DNA of 64,000 nt from Tillus elongatus (Eukaryota > Arthropoda > Insecta > Coleoptera > Cleridae), in contig OZ023264.1 in NCBI GenBank assembly GCA_964006375.1, positions 172,334,295 to 172,398,294 of the forward strand. Reading direction: 5' to 3'. The translations under genes were made by a program, and so were the position numbers. The notes beneath the pieces were generated by a model. The model made no database searches, was not told the origin of the DNA, and was given only the letters and a program-made list of their open reading frames with translations. Shown here piece by piece: positions 41,906-56,270 of the stretch. Position 1 is the first letter of the stretch. The number at the start of each line of letters is the position of its first letter.

Positions 41906-42742
41906 TTTCGTGACGCAGCAAGTGCGTTATAGTAGTGAATTTTCATAAGAATTGTACACTATTAGGAAGATATGCTATTAAAACTAATTCTTTAAATTTA
42001 AATGGACCTTGGAGATCGGTTTTAGTGTCCCACTAAGCGATTATTTGAAAAAAAATATGTTTTATATGGAGCTACAAAATTAAAATTTGATCTTAGATAT
42101 AATATGGAAGTATTTCAAGTGCCTTTAAAAAAATTGTGTTACAAATTTCATTAAAGTTACAAAAGTTTAAAAAAAATTATTTACAAAGGGAATGTACCTG
42201 TCAAATTATAAATATGGCAGGTATTTTTCCTTACTAATTGTTTGGATGGTTTTGTTTTAGTCAACTCATCCAGTTTTTGCAAACAATAGACAATAAAAAA
42301 TCGGATTTGAAATATTTTTACGAAAATTTTCTACCATAACACAAAAAAAACCTTTTTTGTTGTTTATTGTTTGCAAAAACTGGATGGGTTGACTAAAACA
42401 AAACCATACAAGCAATTAAAAAGGAAAAATACCTGCCATATTCATATTTTGACAGGTACATTCCCTTTGTAGATAATTTTTTTTTTCAGAAAAACTTTTG
42501 TAACTCTAATGAAATTTGTAACACAATTTTTTTCAAGGCACCTGCAGTACTTACATATTATATCTAAGACCAAACTTTAAATTTTTAACTCCATGTAAAA
42601 TCTAAATTTTTTCAAATAATCGCTAACTGGGACTTTAACCCGATCTCCAAGGTCTATTTAAATTTAAATATTTATATCTTACTAATTGTGTAAAATTTTT
42701 ATGAAAATTCACTACAATAACGCACTTGCTGCGTCCCGAAAT
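41906..42742. mobile_element. Palindromic foldback element, complete
   Basis: Arms of about 410 bp (41906-42320 and 42340-42742) are reverse complements with a tiny centre. Ends: CGTGACGCAGCAAGTGCGTT and ACGCACTTGCTGCGTCCCG. Paired blocks include CAGTTTTTGCAAACAATAGA with its complement and ACAAAGGGAATGTACCTGTC with its complement. No coding. Confidence 0.88.
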
Positions 42743-42779
42743 TTTTTATTTATAGTATACATTCGCATGCTAAAATTTA

Positions 42780-42985
42780 GCGCTTTTAGACACAAAGTTT
42801 GTCCCCGTCTTAGGATAGAAATGGTCCAAGGCTGACAGTTTACACAATTATTGTTAGTTCATTGTACATTGTACACAGCTCTATCTATAAAATTTGGGTA
42901 AACTAGAGCTATCGTGACAACATACTACCTGGTCCTGCACCGAGATGGCGTCCCTGTCGCATCTCTCACAAAGTTCTCCATTTTG
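42780..42985 (-). repeat. Diverged single copy of the 309-bp unit
   Basis: TAGAAATGGTCCAAGGCTGA, CGTGACAACATACTACCTGG and GATGGCG correspond to the inverted unit at 12806-13104. Bases 42986-43300 show nothing recognised. Confidence 0.65.
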
Positions 42986-43299
42986 CGACAACTTCCATTG
43001 TTTAGATTTTTATCTACGATTTATTTAAATAGCATAGCACTGCAGATAACGTCATATATCTTTGTCCAATATTGTAGATATTGAATTACAGAATCTGAAG
43101 TGATGTCGAGGATTATTTTATTATTAATTTCGAATAACTATATTTTCCTTTGATCAAACTACTTGAATATTGGTACACAACCGCGTCTGTCTATGTTATT
43201 TTAAGTTATAAATATTCGTTTTTATTCACTTAGATAATTTAAAAAATATTGCGTTTAAAAAAAAATTATTTTAATTTTTTATTAAGAAAAATTGGCCGT

Positions 43300-43735
<436 letters not shown>

Positions 43736-43966
43736 CTTATGTCCATAACTCTACCTATATTCTTCTGCAGGTCGTCGGTCACTAACGACTTAGGGAGGTT
43801 CAACAACACCAAAATTAACATATTTCGTTCGGCGGAAATATCTGTATTCTTTAATTATCTATCGGAGGTGCTTCTGCCGGTATTTATTTTATAAAGTTAT
43901 ATATCAGGGAACTGGCCATAGGCGGCGGAGCGAAAGTCATACATTTTTCATCATTACTATATTTAG

Positions 43967-43967
<1 letters not shown>

Positions 43968-44052
<85 letters not shown>
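43968..44052. repeat. (TA)n array abutting LINE 3' end
   Basis: A TA array lies immediately beyond the A-rich tail (complement of TTTTTTTAAATTTCAACAAC) of the minus-strand LINE. Bases 43736-43967 are unassigned. Confidence 0.92.
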
Positions 44053-44054
<2 letters not shown>

Positions 44055-44695
44055 GTACTTTTTTTAAATTTCAACAACACATCACGAGCGTTCACAGCCT
44101 AAATACTATCGTACCGTGGGTGTCGACAAGAAGGAAAGAGACAACTTATTAATTCTGGACTTGGAGGTTTGGAGGAGAAGGAAAAACATGTGCCGGAAAG
44201 GAGTTCCACAACTTGGAAGCCCTCGGGACAAAAGATCGGGCATAACAAGATGCTCTATGTCTTGTGACCCGGACAGTAAAAGGGTGGATTCGCTCTGTTC
44301 CCCTGGTAAATGTGTTGGGGACAGCAGGTGAAGGAACTATGGAAGAAAGCTCCTCTGAGCAGTGCGCGTGCAGATATCTATAAAAAAGAGAGAGAGCTCA
44401 CCAACGGCACGTCGGTGAGCAAGAGATGGTAGCCTTTGAGTGAGGGTAGGTCACCGATGAGACGTATAGCTCTCTTCTGAATGGAGTCCAGGATAGCGAG
44501 TGTAGAAGCGGCAGCGGCACCCAAGATGTTGGAGCAGTATTTGAGGTCTGGCCTTATTTGTAAAGTATATAAGGTATAGAGATTAGCTGGTGAAAAGTAT
44601 TTGCGAACCCGGAAGAGGAAACCTAATTTCTTAGTAGCCGCTTCTGCAATTGATGTAACATGTTGGTGCCAATTGAGATTTTGTCCTAGTGTTTA
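44053..44695 (-). pseudogene. Jockey/CR1-type LINE, 3' end copy
   Basis: Reverse complement of the 3' part of the element at 1266-3040. It covers the thumb segment (equivalent to ASIAEAATKKLGFLFR), RIGDLTLTQR-like sequence and the C-terminus with the WNSLPA-type block, and ends in a short T-run on the plus strand at 44060. Frame breaks are present. It is 5'-truncated at about 44695. Confidence 0.85.
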
Positions 44696-44819
44696 ACATT
44701 TTTATTAATATTAGATTCTCCCCATTAACGTGGTGATCATTATCCCAAATATGTCGGGCGACGGAATATCAATCTTTGGTACCATATTTTAATTGTGCTA
44801 AATGTTCTTTGAATATAAT

Positions 44820-45056
44820 TGCAAAAGATCTTTTTGGTTGCCTGACCTCTGCCTTTCTGTAAGAAAAGTAGCGATCTTTAACATGGGCAACATCTCAGGG
44901 ACACGAGACTGACGGCCTAAAGCCTCCTCCGAAGGACGGAACGTGTGTATATTCAATTTACCCAAATACAATGCCATAACCTCGGTTGATGTTGGGAGTT
45001 GAACCTACTACCCTTCGGTTCAGGGGCACACGTTCTTACCCGTGGGGCACCGATAC
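44820..45056 (-). mobile_element. tRNA-derived SINE, second copy
   Basis: On the minus strand: box A region GGTGCCCCACGGGTAAG, box B GGTTCAACTCC (complement at 44994-45005), then CATCAACCGAGGTTATGGCA, matching the 11.5 kb copy from head into body (CTTACAGAAAGGCAGAGG). More diverged than that copy. Confidence 0.8.
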
Positions 45057-45708
45057 TCCTAACGCAAATCTTCACAAAAGCATAATTTTCTACCATAATA
45101 ATTTTGACATATCTCTTTTTACCATGTAGGATAGTCAGATTTTCGCATACCTTGCATCCAATATGCGTCCATTTTAAGTGATCATTCATAACCATCAAGG
45201 TTTTTGTATTTTATTTTTAACACCAGCCAAATTATTAGATACTCATAAATGATATATACAGTAAAATTCTATTCGCGTGTTAGTTTACATCATATAATTG
45301 CATGCTATTTCGCTTGTTGCTCTACCAAGTACCGAATTAACTTTTCAAACATGGGTGTTCAGCTTGTTTACCTAGCCTAAGTTTAGTGTCTGTACACATT
45401 GACAGACAGAGACGGCTGTGAACTTTGGATTTGATACAGCGACGTTTATTAAATTCTGTTAGCTACGTTGTTACGTTTCCAACCAACTAAGTTAATTCAG
45501 GTCGCTAAGACTTGGAATAATATCTGCGAATCCAAACATTTGATCCCGCCATGTGTATATTGCAGATTATAATCTAATAACGTCTTCCAATTCTTATAAC
45601 AAAGTTTTCATCTAACGCTATTAGGCGGCCTAAATTTATAAAGAAGTGTAAACGGGCCTCATTCACGAGGTTTATTTCTCCAGATAAATTAAGTCGAATA
45701 TAAATTTA
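45057..45708. other. Unassigned intronic sequence
   Basis: No coding or repeat recognised. Confidence 0.45.
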
Positions 45709-46150
<442 letters not shown>

Positions 46151-46249
46151 AAAAACAGAATCCGCTTTGCCTGCTCATTAGTGGCCTAAAATATTACAGT
46201 ATGTATGGGATAGAAAAAGAGTGACACACGATTTATAAGTTGAAATTTA

Positions 46250-47260
46250 ATTGTTAATAATTTTTTGTCTCCAGAAATTACAAAGCTACCATACCCAAGT
46301 TTAGTACACAGGTTACCAATATAAAAATTATATTACATACGAAAATTCAGATCTCTAAGTTGAAAGAAAAAATTTATAGGCATTTATATTAAAAAAAAAA
46401 TGGGTGCCACTGATGACCAGAGAAACGCATAAAGTCAATATATTTTGTGTGAATAACAAGATATATTGTATATTACAGACCAAGATGGGGTTTTGGCGCA
46501 AAATGGTCAAAAAATGCCCGAAAAATTATTTGAAAATGCATATTCTTCTTAAAACGTAAAAGTCGCATTTTAAAACCTCAAAATTGGCATCATTTCGGCA
46601 AATAACCTAAAACAAATACGCGCTTTGTAGAGAAAATGTCGCAGGGAACTTCTTTTGCAAAGCCTTAAGTTTCAGCTCCAGTCGTCATTGTCCTTCATTT
46701 TATGAAAATATTTGCAGAAAAACTTTTTAAATGGACCGTTCTTCGGTAGTTTCAGTTATAGAGTGTATGGTTTAATAGTCTGTAATTTATGGCGAATTTT
46801 AGAAAAAAAATAGCTTTTAAGGAGACCTCGAATTTGAACTGTGAGAAGATTTGTTAAAATGAGCGCAAACTTGGCCCCCTAGAACACACATATACAAGGT
46901 GACCCATTGTTACGGAAAGCTAAATATATCCGTTATTATACAAGATACGAGCAAAAATCACATACGTTAATTATACAAGATACGAGAAAAAATTGTATAG
47001 CTTAATTATAGGGTGTCGTGATCTGCATCTTTTTTTACTCCCTCAGGGTTCGCCTGAGGCTTTTCCGCCCTGATAGCACTGCAGCTCTTGGTCTATTGTG
47101 CATTGATCTGCATCTTACAAAATTATTTTAATAATCTCAAGGTGTTTTATAGGTCGTTGGTGATACCTACATTTTTTTAAATCGAACACCCCTTAAATTA
47201 TGTGCATTTTTATTGCATTATTGCATTTTGCATTTTCCATCGATATATAAAGCATGCTTG
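46250..47260 (+). repeat. Composite repeat body with inserted retro-fragment
   Basis: Contains AAGCTACCATACCCAAGTTT, GGCGCAAAATGGTC, TTATTATACAAGATACGAG (twice), GGTGTCGTGATCTGCATC, GGTCGTTGGTGATACC and AAAGCATGCTTGTAAGG in plus order, as in 36400-37190. It is interrupted at 47032-47103. Confidence 0.75.
47032..47103 (-). mobile_element. 72-bp retro-insertion with stem-loop and 13-bp target duplication
   Basis: Flanked by TGATCTGCATCTT at 47019-47031 and 47104-47116. On the minus strand the insert ends in an A-run and contains CCTCAGGCGAACCCTGAGG, a 7-bp stem with a small loop. It looks like the extreme 3' end of a LINE or SINE. Confidence 0.75.
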
Positions 47261-47359
47261 TAAGGAAAAAAGATATAAATCATTTTTCCTTACAAACATG
47301 GTTTATAAATAGATGGAAAAACACTATTAAGTGTTCATTGTTTTCGAGTAATTTGGTGA

Positions 47360-48465
47360 AATGTGGTAAAAGTAGCAGTAGCAGTAGCAGTAGTGAGGAG
47401 GCTAACGCCAAGCAAGTAGGCCACAATGGGCCCTTTTTGCCAACCCCAGCAGCCCAGCAACCATGCTCTACTCTTCCTCAGTTCCATCGCCAAACCGCCT
47501 CAACCTCGAAATGAAGGCCGTGGCGGTCTACAATTGGACGGTACTTACCTGATTCCTCTGCAGAGTCCTCTAACCGAACAATTCTGCTCGAAGACTCCCA
47601 AACTCCTCGCATTTACATAGGTAGTGATAGGACGTTTCCTCATCCTCGCCGCATTCCTGGCAAATGGGATCCCTCTCTGCGCTTATCAACGTGAGGTACT
47701 TTTAAGGACGCAGTGGCCTGTCAGCACCTCAATTATGCGGCGGAGCGTAGGTCGACTCCTTCAGAGTAGCCAGACATCTGGCCATTCTCTTTGTCCGGCC
47801 TCTCCACGAAGTCCGTCTCCTGCCTGTAGCCACCAACCGACCCCCCAGTGCCTCTTCATTGCCTCCTCAGTACACCTGTCTAAGGCGACAGAGACCACTT
47901 ATGCCTATCGCAGGCTCCGGGCCACAGAACGGCCGCCGGGAACCAAGCCTTGCGAGATCATTCGCTACCTCATTCCCCGCTACGCCTCAGTGTCTCAGAA
48001 CCCACACCAGTTGCACCTACTTTGCCCTGGCTAGTCCGTTAAGGGCGTCAGAGTACTTCTGAACCAATGTTGACCTGAATCTGGCCGCGCAGACTGCCCG
48101 GAGGACCGCCTGGCTATCCGAGCAAATGTATACAGATTTCTCGGGGCTCATCCTCACCTCCTATCTATTGGCCACAGACAGGATAGCGTACACCTCCGTT
48201 TCGAATGCCGTGGTATATGCGCCCAGAGCATAACTCTCGCGCACCCCCAGGCCCTCGATATATATTCCTGCCCCGGAGAATTGTTGGTCCTCCAGCCGCG
48301 ATCCGTCGGTAAAACAGACCAGGCTTGCGAGCTGGAATGCAACCTCATTTTCCCTCCACTGATCCCTACTTGGGATCCTGAGGGTATATGACCTAGTCAA
48401 CCTAATATCGTCCTCTGAATTCCGTACCTTGATGGCGTAAATCGGAATTTTCTTTTCCAATGTGG
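47360..48465 (-). pseudogene. RNase H-bearing LINE, 5'-truncated copy 2
   Basis: Minus strand. 48460-48161 reads MEKKIPIYAIKVRNSEDDIR, LVCFTDGSRLEDQQFSGAGI and YTTAFETEVYAILSVANR, the RNase H domain with its first Asp (FTDGS) intact and the Glu in TEVYA. A stop follows at 48161. The rest (VYICSDSQAVLRAV and beyond) survives in broken frames to the 3' region and an (AGC/AGT)n tail at 47367-47392. The 5' end abuts MITE interior sequence (GGTACAATGTTTCTACTATA). Same family as 59336-60965. Confidence 0.85.
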
Positions 48466-48600
48466 TACAATGTTTCTACTATATAGGTTATACTAGTAAC
48501 CGAATCTGACCCCTGCTATCATTAAAAAAAAAGACATGTTATCTAGTTATTAAAAACATTTTTTATAAAAAATAACTACCAGGATAAAATAAAAAATAAT
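48463..48600 (-). repeat. MITE interior fragment beside LINE
   Basis: ATGTGGTACAATGTTTCTAC and ATAGGTTATACTAGTAACC match MITE interiors. A- and AT-rich sequence follows to about 48720. Confidence 0.6.
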
Positions 48601-48839
48601 AAAATAAAATAATAATAAAATTATTAATAAATAAATTTAAAAAAAAAAACAATATTAAGGAAACAAATAATATATATGTGTATATATACAAAATAGATAA
48701 TGATACCAATTTAATTATATAAACTATATGACTATCTGTGGGTGCATACTAAGCGATGTGTATGGTTTAATCCTCAATTTTGTTGCTAGCATTGTTAGTC
48801 ATAAACCCTTCCTTACCTCTCGTCTGTACTATGTGAAAA

Positions 48840-48960
48840 CTGGAACCTGTGATGAGCACTAATAAGTACACTTGGAGAACCCAAATCACCACAACAAATA
48901 TTTTAGAGACCTTACGATCGTTTCGTTGACCATCTTAACATCTTCAGAGGAAGAAAAATT
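48840..48960 (-). mobile_element. Penelope-type terminal fragment with hammerhead-like core
   Basis: On the minus strand: CTCTGAAGATG, stem, CGAAACGATCG, then TAAAATATTTGTTGTGG and CTCCAAGTGTACTTATTAG, the same order as 32140-32225. Bases 49495-49545 repeat CTCCAAGTGTACTTACC alone. Confidence 0.55.
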
Positions 48961-49984
48961 CTAAAATTAAACTACTAGCTACCGTGTATTTATATCGCGT
49001 CTAGGTACACGAACTAGTCCGAAGTAAAATTGTCGTCGAAGACCCATCGTTTGTTTATTGTGTAGTGAAACTACGAGGTCGAAGACCTGCTTTAATCTTC
49101 TGATCGACAAATTTATGAGCCCTTATCTAATATAAGTATAATAGGCTTAAAGGAACAGTACCGAGTTATTTAAGGAATCTGCAGGTTCCCTTTCGATCTA
49201 GAAATTTACTATGTGGATATTGGACAAGCCGACAACCACATCTGGCGAGACAAACACAATAACTTCCGCTCATCTTTTTATCGAGAAAACTAAACCTGGC
49301 TGTTTGGCTCACATTGTTAACTCTAACAAAGGATAAATAATTCAACTAAAATACTACATAAAAATATATTTATATTGATTTTAAATTTTCGTAAACAGTA
49401 TTTATATTGACTTCAAAAATACACAGAAAACGAAAGGGTCTTTAAGTCGAGACAAGCGTAGAGATTAGTATATGTATAGACTGGCAGAGTTATTGACAGT
49501 AATTGGCTTGGTCCAATATCCGCATAGGGTTCTCCAAGTGTACTTACCTCTTGTCTGCTTAATACAACAGTTTGTGGCTAATGGACCTGGTTTCCAAGGC
49601 CATCAAGGTACAACACACACACACAACTACCAGGACGCATTTGCTGCTTCCAGACTTTTGATTTCTACTCTAGTCTCAATATTGAAAATTTTGTAATAAA
49701 TTTTATCAATTTAGGCGTATTATATGTAAACATACAAACATTTTCAAAAAGAAAATTCACATTCTTTCAGAACAAGCTGATTTCAGCGGTGTCGCACAAG
49801 AATTTATTTGAGATACTTCCCAAGAGATGAGAAATTTATATTTCGTCTAAATCTGATAATTATTAGTGAAGTTGTCACTGTAATACTTACAGGAAATACT
49901 TAAAGAAAAATATGAAGGATAACATGGGGAGCGGACACTGACAGACCACAGAAAGAGCAAAAGTAGTAGCAAAAAAAGAGTGGG
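48961..49984. other. Unassigned intronic sequence
   Basis: No convincing gene. Short (AC)n at 49613-49624. The open frame at 49472-49696 covers a Penelope-tail-like piece and has no domain. Confidence 0.4.
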
Positions 49985-50010
49985 GGCGAGAGAGAGAGAG
50001 AGAGAGAGAT
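49985..50010. repeat. (AG)n microsatellite
   Basis: About 12 AG repeats in a purine-rich stretch (49940-50050). Confidence 0.9.
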
Positions 50011-50950
50011 GAAGAAGGGAAGAGAGATGGCGAGAGACAGGTGAGAACAAAAAGAAATGCAATAAAATACAAATGTCGGGATTTCCCTTATATGACAGAA
50101 TGTTTTACTGCTCAGGCAACTGACATAAAATATGTAAAATGCACACAGAATGCAGAAACCTTATGGAAAATCACTTTGCGCAACCCTTTGCGGTTGTCTG
50201 ATCGAAGATGTTTAATGATTTATTCATTGATTTTAATATCGGAGAAAATAATTTCATTCCCGATGTTTAAAGAAAACTTACCGCTAACGTATCTTTCACC
50301 ACGGATCAGGAAGCGGTTACCGGCTCATTGATATTCTATTCGTGAAAACAGATACCACGTTTTAGAATTCCGTTTTCACGAGCTCTCCAAGCAGCCGCCA
50401 GAAAACTTCTCAAGACAACTGTATCGTGAACCCGAATCACCCCTCTAATCTCTATAAAACCAGCACTATTTCGAAATCACCAGAAGAAAATGATCAAAGC
50501 ACAGAATATTAAGCTCTAGAGTATGTTCCTTCATTCAACGGCATTCGTAATGTTTGGCAGCTTGCGAACAGGGGAACACATCAGGAAATCTGTTTACCGA
50601 CTCTCGTTCTGGCTGTAAACCGAAAGCTCAGTTTTTTTCTGTTTTAGAGCTCATGTAAATTTTTTAGAGGTTCTAAGGGTAACGCGGATACATACATAAA
50701 GATTACACCTTCTAAATGTGGCTCTAAAACGTACTGTGGCCTGCATACATATTTGCGCACATTTCCAATGATATTTTGTCAATAATCTAAAAGAATCGCA
50801 CAAGACAATACTACGAAGTTCCCTCAATAGAGTAGGGAACGGAACGTTTGCTTGCTGTATGAAACAACATAATTGCGTTGTTGTTCCAGAAAAATAGACT
50901 TTATAGAGTGTGAGTGATAATTAAGTGCAAAATGTTTAGTTTGAGCTTTT
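50011..50950. other. Unassigned intronic sequence
   Basis: A 96-codon frame at 50041-50331 has no recognisable domain. Nothing else supported. Confidence 0.4.
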
Positions 50951-50954
50951 AGTG

Positions 50955-52939
<1,985 letters not shown>

Positions 52940-53389
52940 TGTCGGATTGAGTGTGGGTGAGGTATAAGTGGCAAAATAATTTTCGAATTAGATTATGATA
53001 TTCTGGGAATCGCTTCTGCTTTGTCTTAAACTAAGTTGTTGAAATAAACCAAATCAATTAATATACAGAGTGGTTTATAACTGATTTAATTAAATGTGTT
53101 AAGAGTAAACTACCTTCGTTTATAAAGATACGGCAAAAAGTTATTAACAAAACTTGTTTAGAATTAAAATCTATGACAGGCTCTTAATTTTCAGCCAGAT
53201 CAGCCTACTTTGATTTTTCAAGTAACTTATTAACATTTTTCCCTATCAACATGGAGCTTTTTACCCGTGGTTTTCTGAACGCAGGTGCGCAAAGTAAGTA
53301 ACTAGGCAATGGTAAATAATAATTTATTAGTAAAATACAAAACGCTTATTGCTAACAAAAATCAAAACGAACAACGAAAAATAAAGAAA

Positions 53390-53614
53390 TTATTCAAATG
53401 TGCTGCGTCCAACGGATACACATAACTCATCCCGTTTAGTAAATGCTTTGTAGGCATTTTGAATAGGAATACCGTCAATTGCCTCTCTCAACCTCAGTTT
53501 CAACAAATCAAGATCGTTGTTTAAAGGATCCGCGTAGACTTTCTGTTTGAGATAGCTCCATAAATAAATACCCTTGCAGAAATAGCCTATCGGAAAACTC
53601 AGTTTTTCTAACAA
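53390..53614 (-). pseudogene. Tc/mariner transposase C-terminal remnant
   Basis: The minus-strand frame reads WSYLKQKVYADPLNNDLDLL, KLRLREAIDGIPIQNAYKAF and ELCVSVGRSTFE, equivalent to the LWGYLKxKVY tail of mariner-type transposases. The upstream half is absent. Confidence 0.7.
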
Positions 53615-53637
53615 GCCTTTTGTAAATTTCTATATTC

Positions 53638-53680
53638 CCCTGAAGATGACCGGTTAAAAAGGTCGAAACGCGTCGGGAAA
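53638..53680 (+). mobile_element. Penelope-type hammerhead-like motif
   Basis: CCCTGAAGATGACC, loop GGTTAAAAA, then GGTCGAAACGCGTC. GACC and GGTC pair as the helix between the CTGAAGA and GAAAC boxes. Confidence 0.5.
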
Positions 53681-54694
53681 ATAAATAAAGAAATTGTTGG
53701 GAAGAAAAAGTCGTTTTATTCAACACACCCAAAGATGTCAACCCCAAATATTTTGACGTTTAGGAACAATACAATAACCCATTATTCATATAGTTTATTA
53801 TTTATTATTATTTCATTATTACTACTTTTAATATTATTTTGTAGTGGTTCTCGAGTTTTTACCGGTATTTTGTTTGGTAACGGACCGAGGTCGGGTCACT
53901 TTACTCTTATTGGTGAGGGAATTTTTGCCTTAAGGAGTGAGAGCGGTAGCAGGAAAGATAACAAGCATTTTTGTGAACTAAAATAACAAGCTTGTAAGTC
54001 TATATTTGATATACTTATATTTTTTGTTTTTAAAACTCCACGATAAATTATGGATTAATTTTGATTAGCTGTAGTTATAAATCGGCAGTTTTATGAAACA
54101 GCTAGCAGTTAATAAAATTAGGAAGATAATTGAATATTCTAAATTTCGCTACGAATGGAAGTGATTATACTTGAGAGCTGTTCTCTCGTTTGCTGCAAAC
54201 TTTCTAAAATTGCCAAAGTATCGCTCCGTCCGCCTTTAGCCGTTATACTCAGAATTACGTGATTCTCATCGCGTATAAAATAATTACAAATCACTCGGTT
54301 CCGCAATCCAAGAACGGTTCAGTTAATGTCTTTTAAATAATTACAATTCAATGCAAAAGGTAACGAAAGTTCACCAAAATAAGACATTTTATTAAATTCG
54401 CCTAAGTTTAAGACTTGCAAAAAAGTTTTTAATAATAGGTGAATTACTACCATGTGACAAAATAAGAAAAGGTCTCATAATACGCTACGACAGTGATCTA
54501 CAAGGAAGAATTTATTTGATACGCGTCTGACCTATATAACGAAATGTCGAAAACAAATACTAATTTTTATTTTGAAAGATAGTCGCCTTCGCTCCACCGA
54601 CATCTTAGGTATATTGTGACCTACGTCTAACTGCTTTAATGTTACGTATCAAATCCAGTTCCCGCAGGAGTAAATAATATCGGAAATAGAAGCT
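53681..54694. other. Unassigned intronic sequence
   Basis: No supported feature. The 83-codon frame at 53735-53986 looks accidental. Confidence 0.4.
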
Positions 54695-54838
54695 GGTTCT
54701 ATGGGTAACTTTTAAATATAGCCAAATGCCTCTTCAATTTATTAGTGACGCGCATGAATTGATTAAGGAGATTCCCACTGTCCCTACCCACAATCCAACA
54801 AAACCACTGTCGAGGTAATGGGCTTGGAAAAATTCAAA
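54695..54838 (+). pseudogene. 28S rRNA gene fragment (decayed)
   Basis: About 140 bp align with the strongly conserved 28S region at the R2 insertion site: TAGCCAAATGCCTC, TTAGTGACGCGCATGAATT, GAGATTCCCACTGTCCCTA and GGGCTTGG in order and spacing, with many substitutions (for example AAATATAGCC where 28S has AAGGTAGCC). It is too short and diverged to be functional. Confidence 0.82.
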
Positions 54839-54859
54839 ATTTCTGGTCCGCCTAGAATC

Positions 54860-55425
54860 TCAAAGAGGGATAGCCTGATTCTGAGTTCATCTGGACCCGA
54901 CACCCATCAGTGTTTGACTAAACGCTATTTCATATGGAGTTGGCGTTTGACTGTTTCCAAGCTTAGATGGAGACCTCACTTTCAAGGTTTGTTTTACCCA
55001 CTAAAGGTCTCAGCTCCTCTCCGGGTTCATCTAGTACCCAACACCAGCCAGTGCTTGTCTCACGGCGATATCCCACCGAATCACCTCTTCCGAGCATCGC
55101 CCACGCGAAACCGTTTGGTCGTTTTGAAGCACATAGCGGAGGACCTAAACTCCAGGTGACTCTCGCCTCTCCGGATGCGGGCCCCTTTCGGGTTCGTTTC
55201 GACACCCCCCCCCTCCCCCCGCTCTCGGGGATTGACCCAAGCGCTGGAATCTCGCTCGCAAGTAACATCCAAGCGAGGACGTTCATCTCTTTCAAAGCTC
55301 ACACTGTAGGCTTCAACCTCTGGCCGTAAATCACTTCCTAGAAATATAAGCGTCCTTACGGTTTCGTTTGGACCCGACACCAGCCAGCAGTTGAGTCCAA
55401 TAGTCGTTTCTTAAACCAGGCAGGA
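54860..55425. repeat. GC-rich degenerate repeat patch
   Basis: This GC-rich patch contrasts with its surroundings. A motif of the type GGTTCATCTAGTACCCAACA / CCAGCCAGTG recurs three times (near 54885, 55022 and 55365) with changes. A C-run lies at 55205-55220. Overlapping open frames in several phases reflect base composition. It could be rDNA spacer-derived, as it follows the 28S piece, but that is unproven. Confidence 0.5.
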
Positions 55426-56250
55426 GTTACGTTGGGTCTATTCTTTTATTTCGTCCCAGGACCCAAAGGAGAATGCTCTTTAGATACCATTTGGTGGTAG
55501 AGACTGAAAAGCAGCGTCCATTGTTTCTTATCAATCCCATGTTTTCATAAAAAGTGTGGATATACCTAACTTTATGAACGACCACACATATAAAATTCAC
55601 AGGAGTTACGTCTGAAGATCTTTGGAGAAATAAATAATTGTGGTCGATTCATTGGCACTGAAAAAGCTCTTTCGGTAAATCATTCACATACCTTGTCACA
55701 TGGGGTGGGGCTCCATAACGTTTATACCAAAATCCATTTTGCACTTGATTTGGAAACGTGTTTAGTTTCCTAATAACACAAAAAAAACCGTAAATTGTCG
55801 GCTGGTTTGGAAACAGCACCTCCTGCCACGACGAGGATTTGTACCGGGCCTATAATATGCCTGTTAAATGATATATTTCCATAATCAGTTTTGAGGTATA
55901 TCCCGGAAACTATTTTAAACTGACCGAATAAATAAACATTAAAAGACTTGAAAAAATTCTACAAAGTATAGCTGTTCAGAGAATAATAAGCTATGCAGAA
56001 GGGCAGTCGTAGGCGTGGAAATATATTTGTGAAGATCATTCAATTTATAATTAAAATTCAGTTATAAGAAAATTTGCTAATGTAAATATTTCATGTAGTA
56101 GTAGGTCACAGATGTATCAATAACATTGGCATTGAAATTATTACATATTTATCTAAATAATAAACAAGTTGAAATTGCAGCGTACAGTACAAGGAATGCT
56201 GACTGCTGCAATTATGTATGATGTAAACCAAGTAAAACTATAGTATTGTT
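55426..56250. other. Unassigned intronic sequence
   Basis: No supported feature. Confidence 0.4.
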
Positions 56251-56270
56251 TATAGACATTATCGAGACTT

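Noticed and set aside
50041..50331. Possible exon with GTAAGT near 50280 on the minus strand
   Set aside because: A donor-like site exists, but stops occur in two frames and the third has no Side or other recognisable domain and no good acceptor.
54818..55380. Several overlapping 100-120-codon frames on both strands
   Set aside because: GC-rich sequence is poor in stops; no domain, no consistent frame among the internal repeats.
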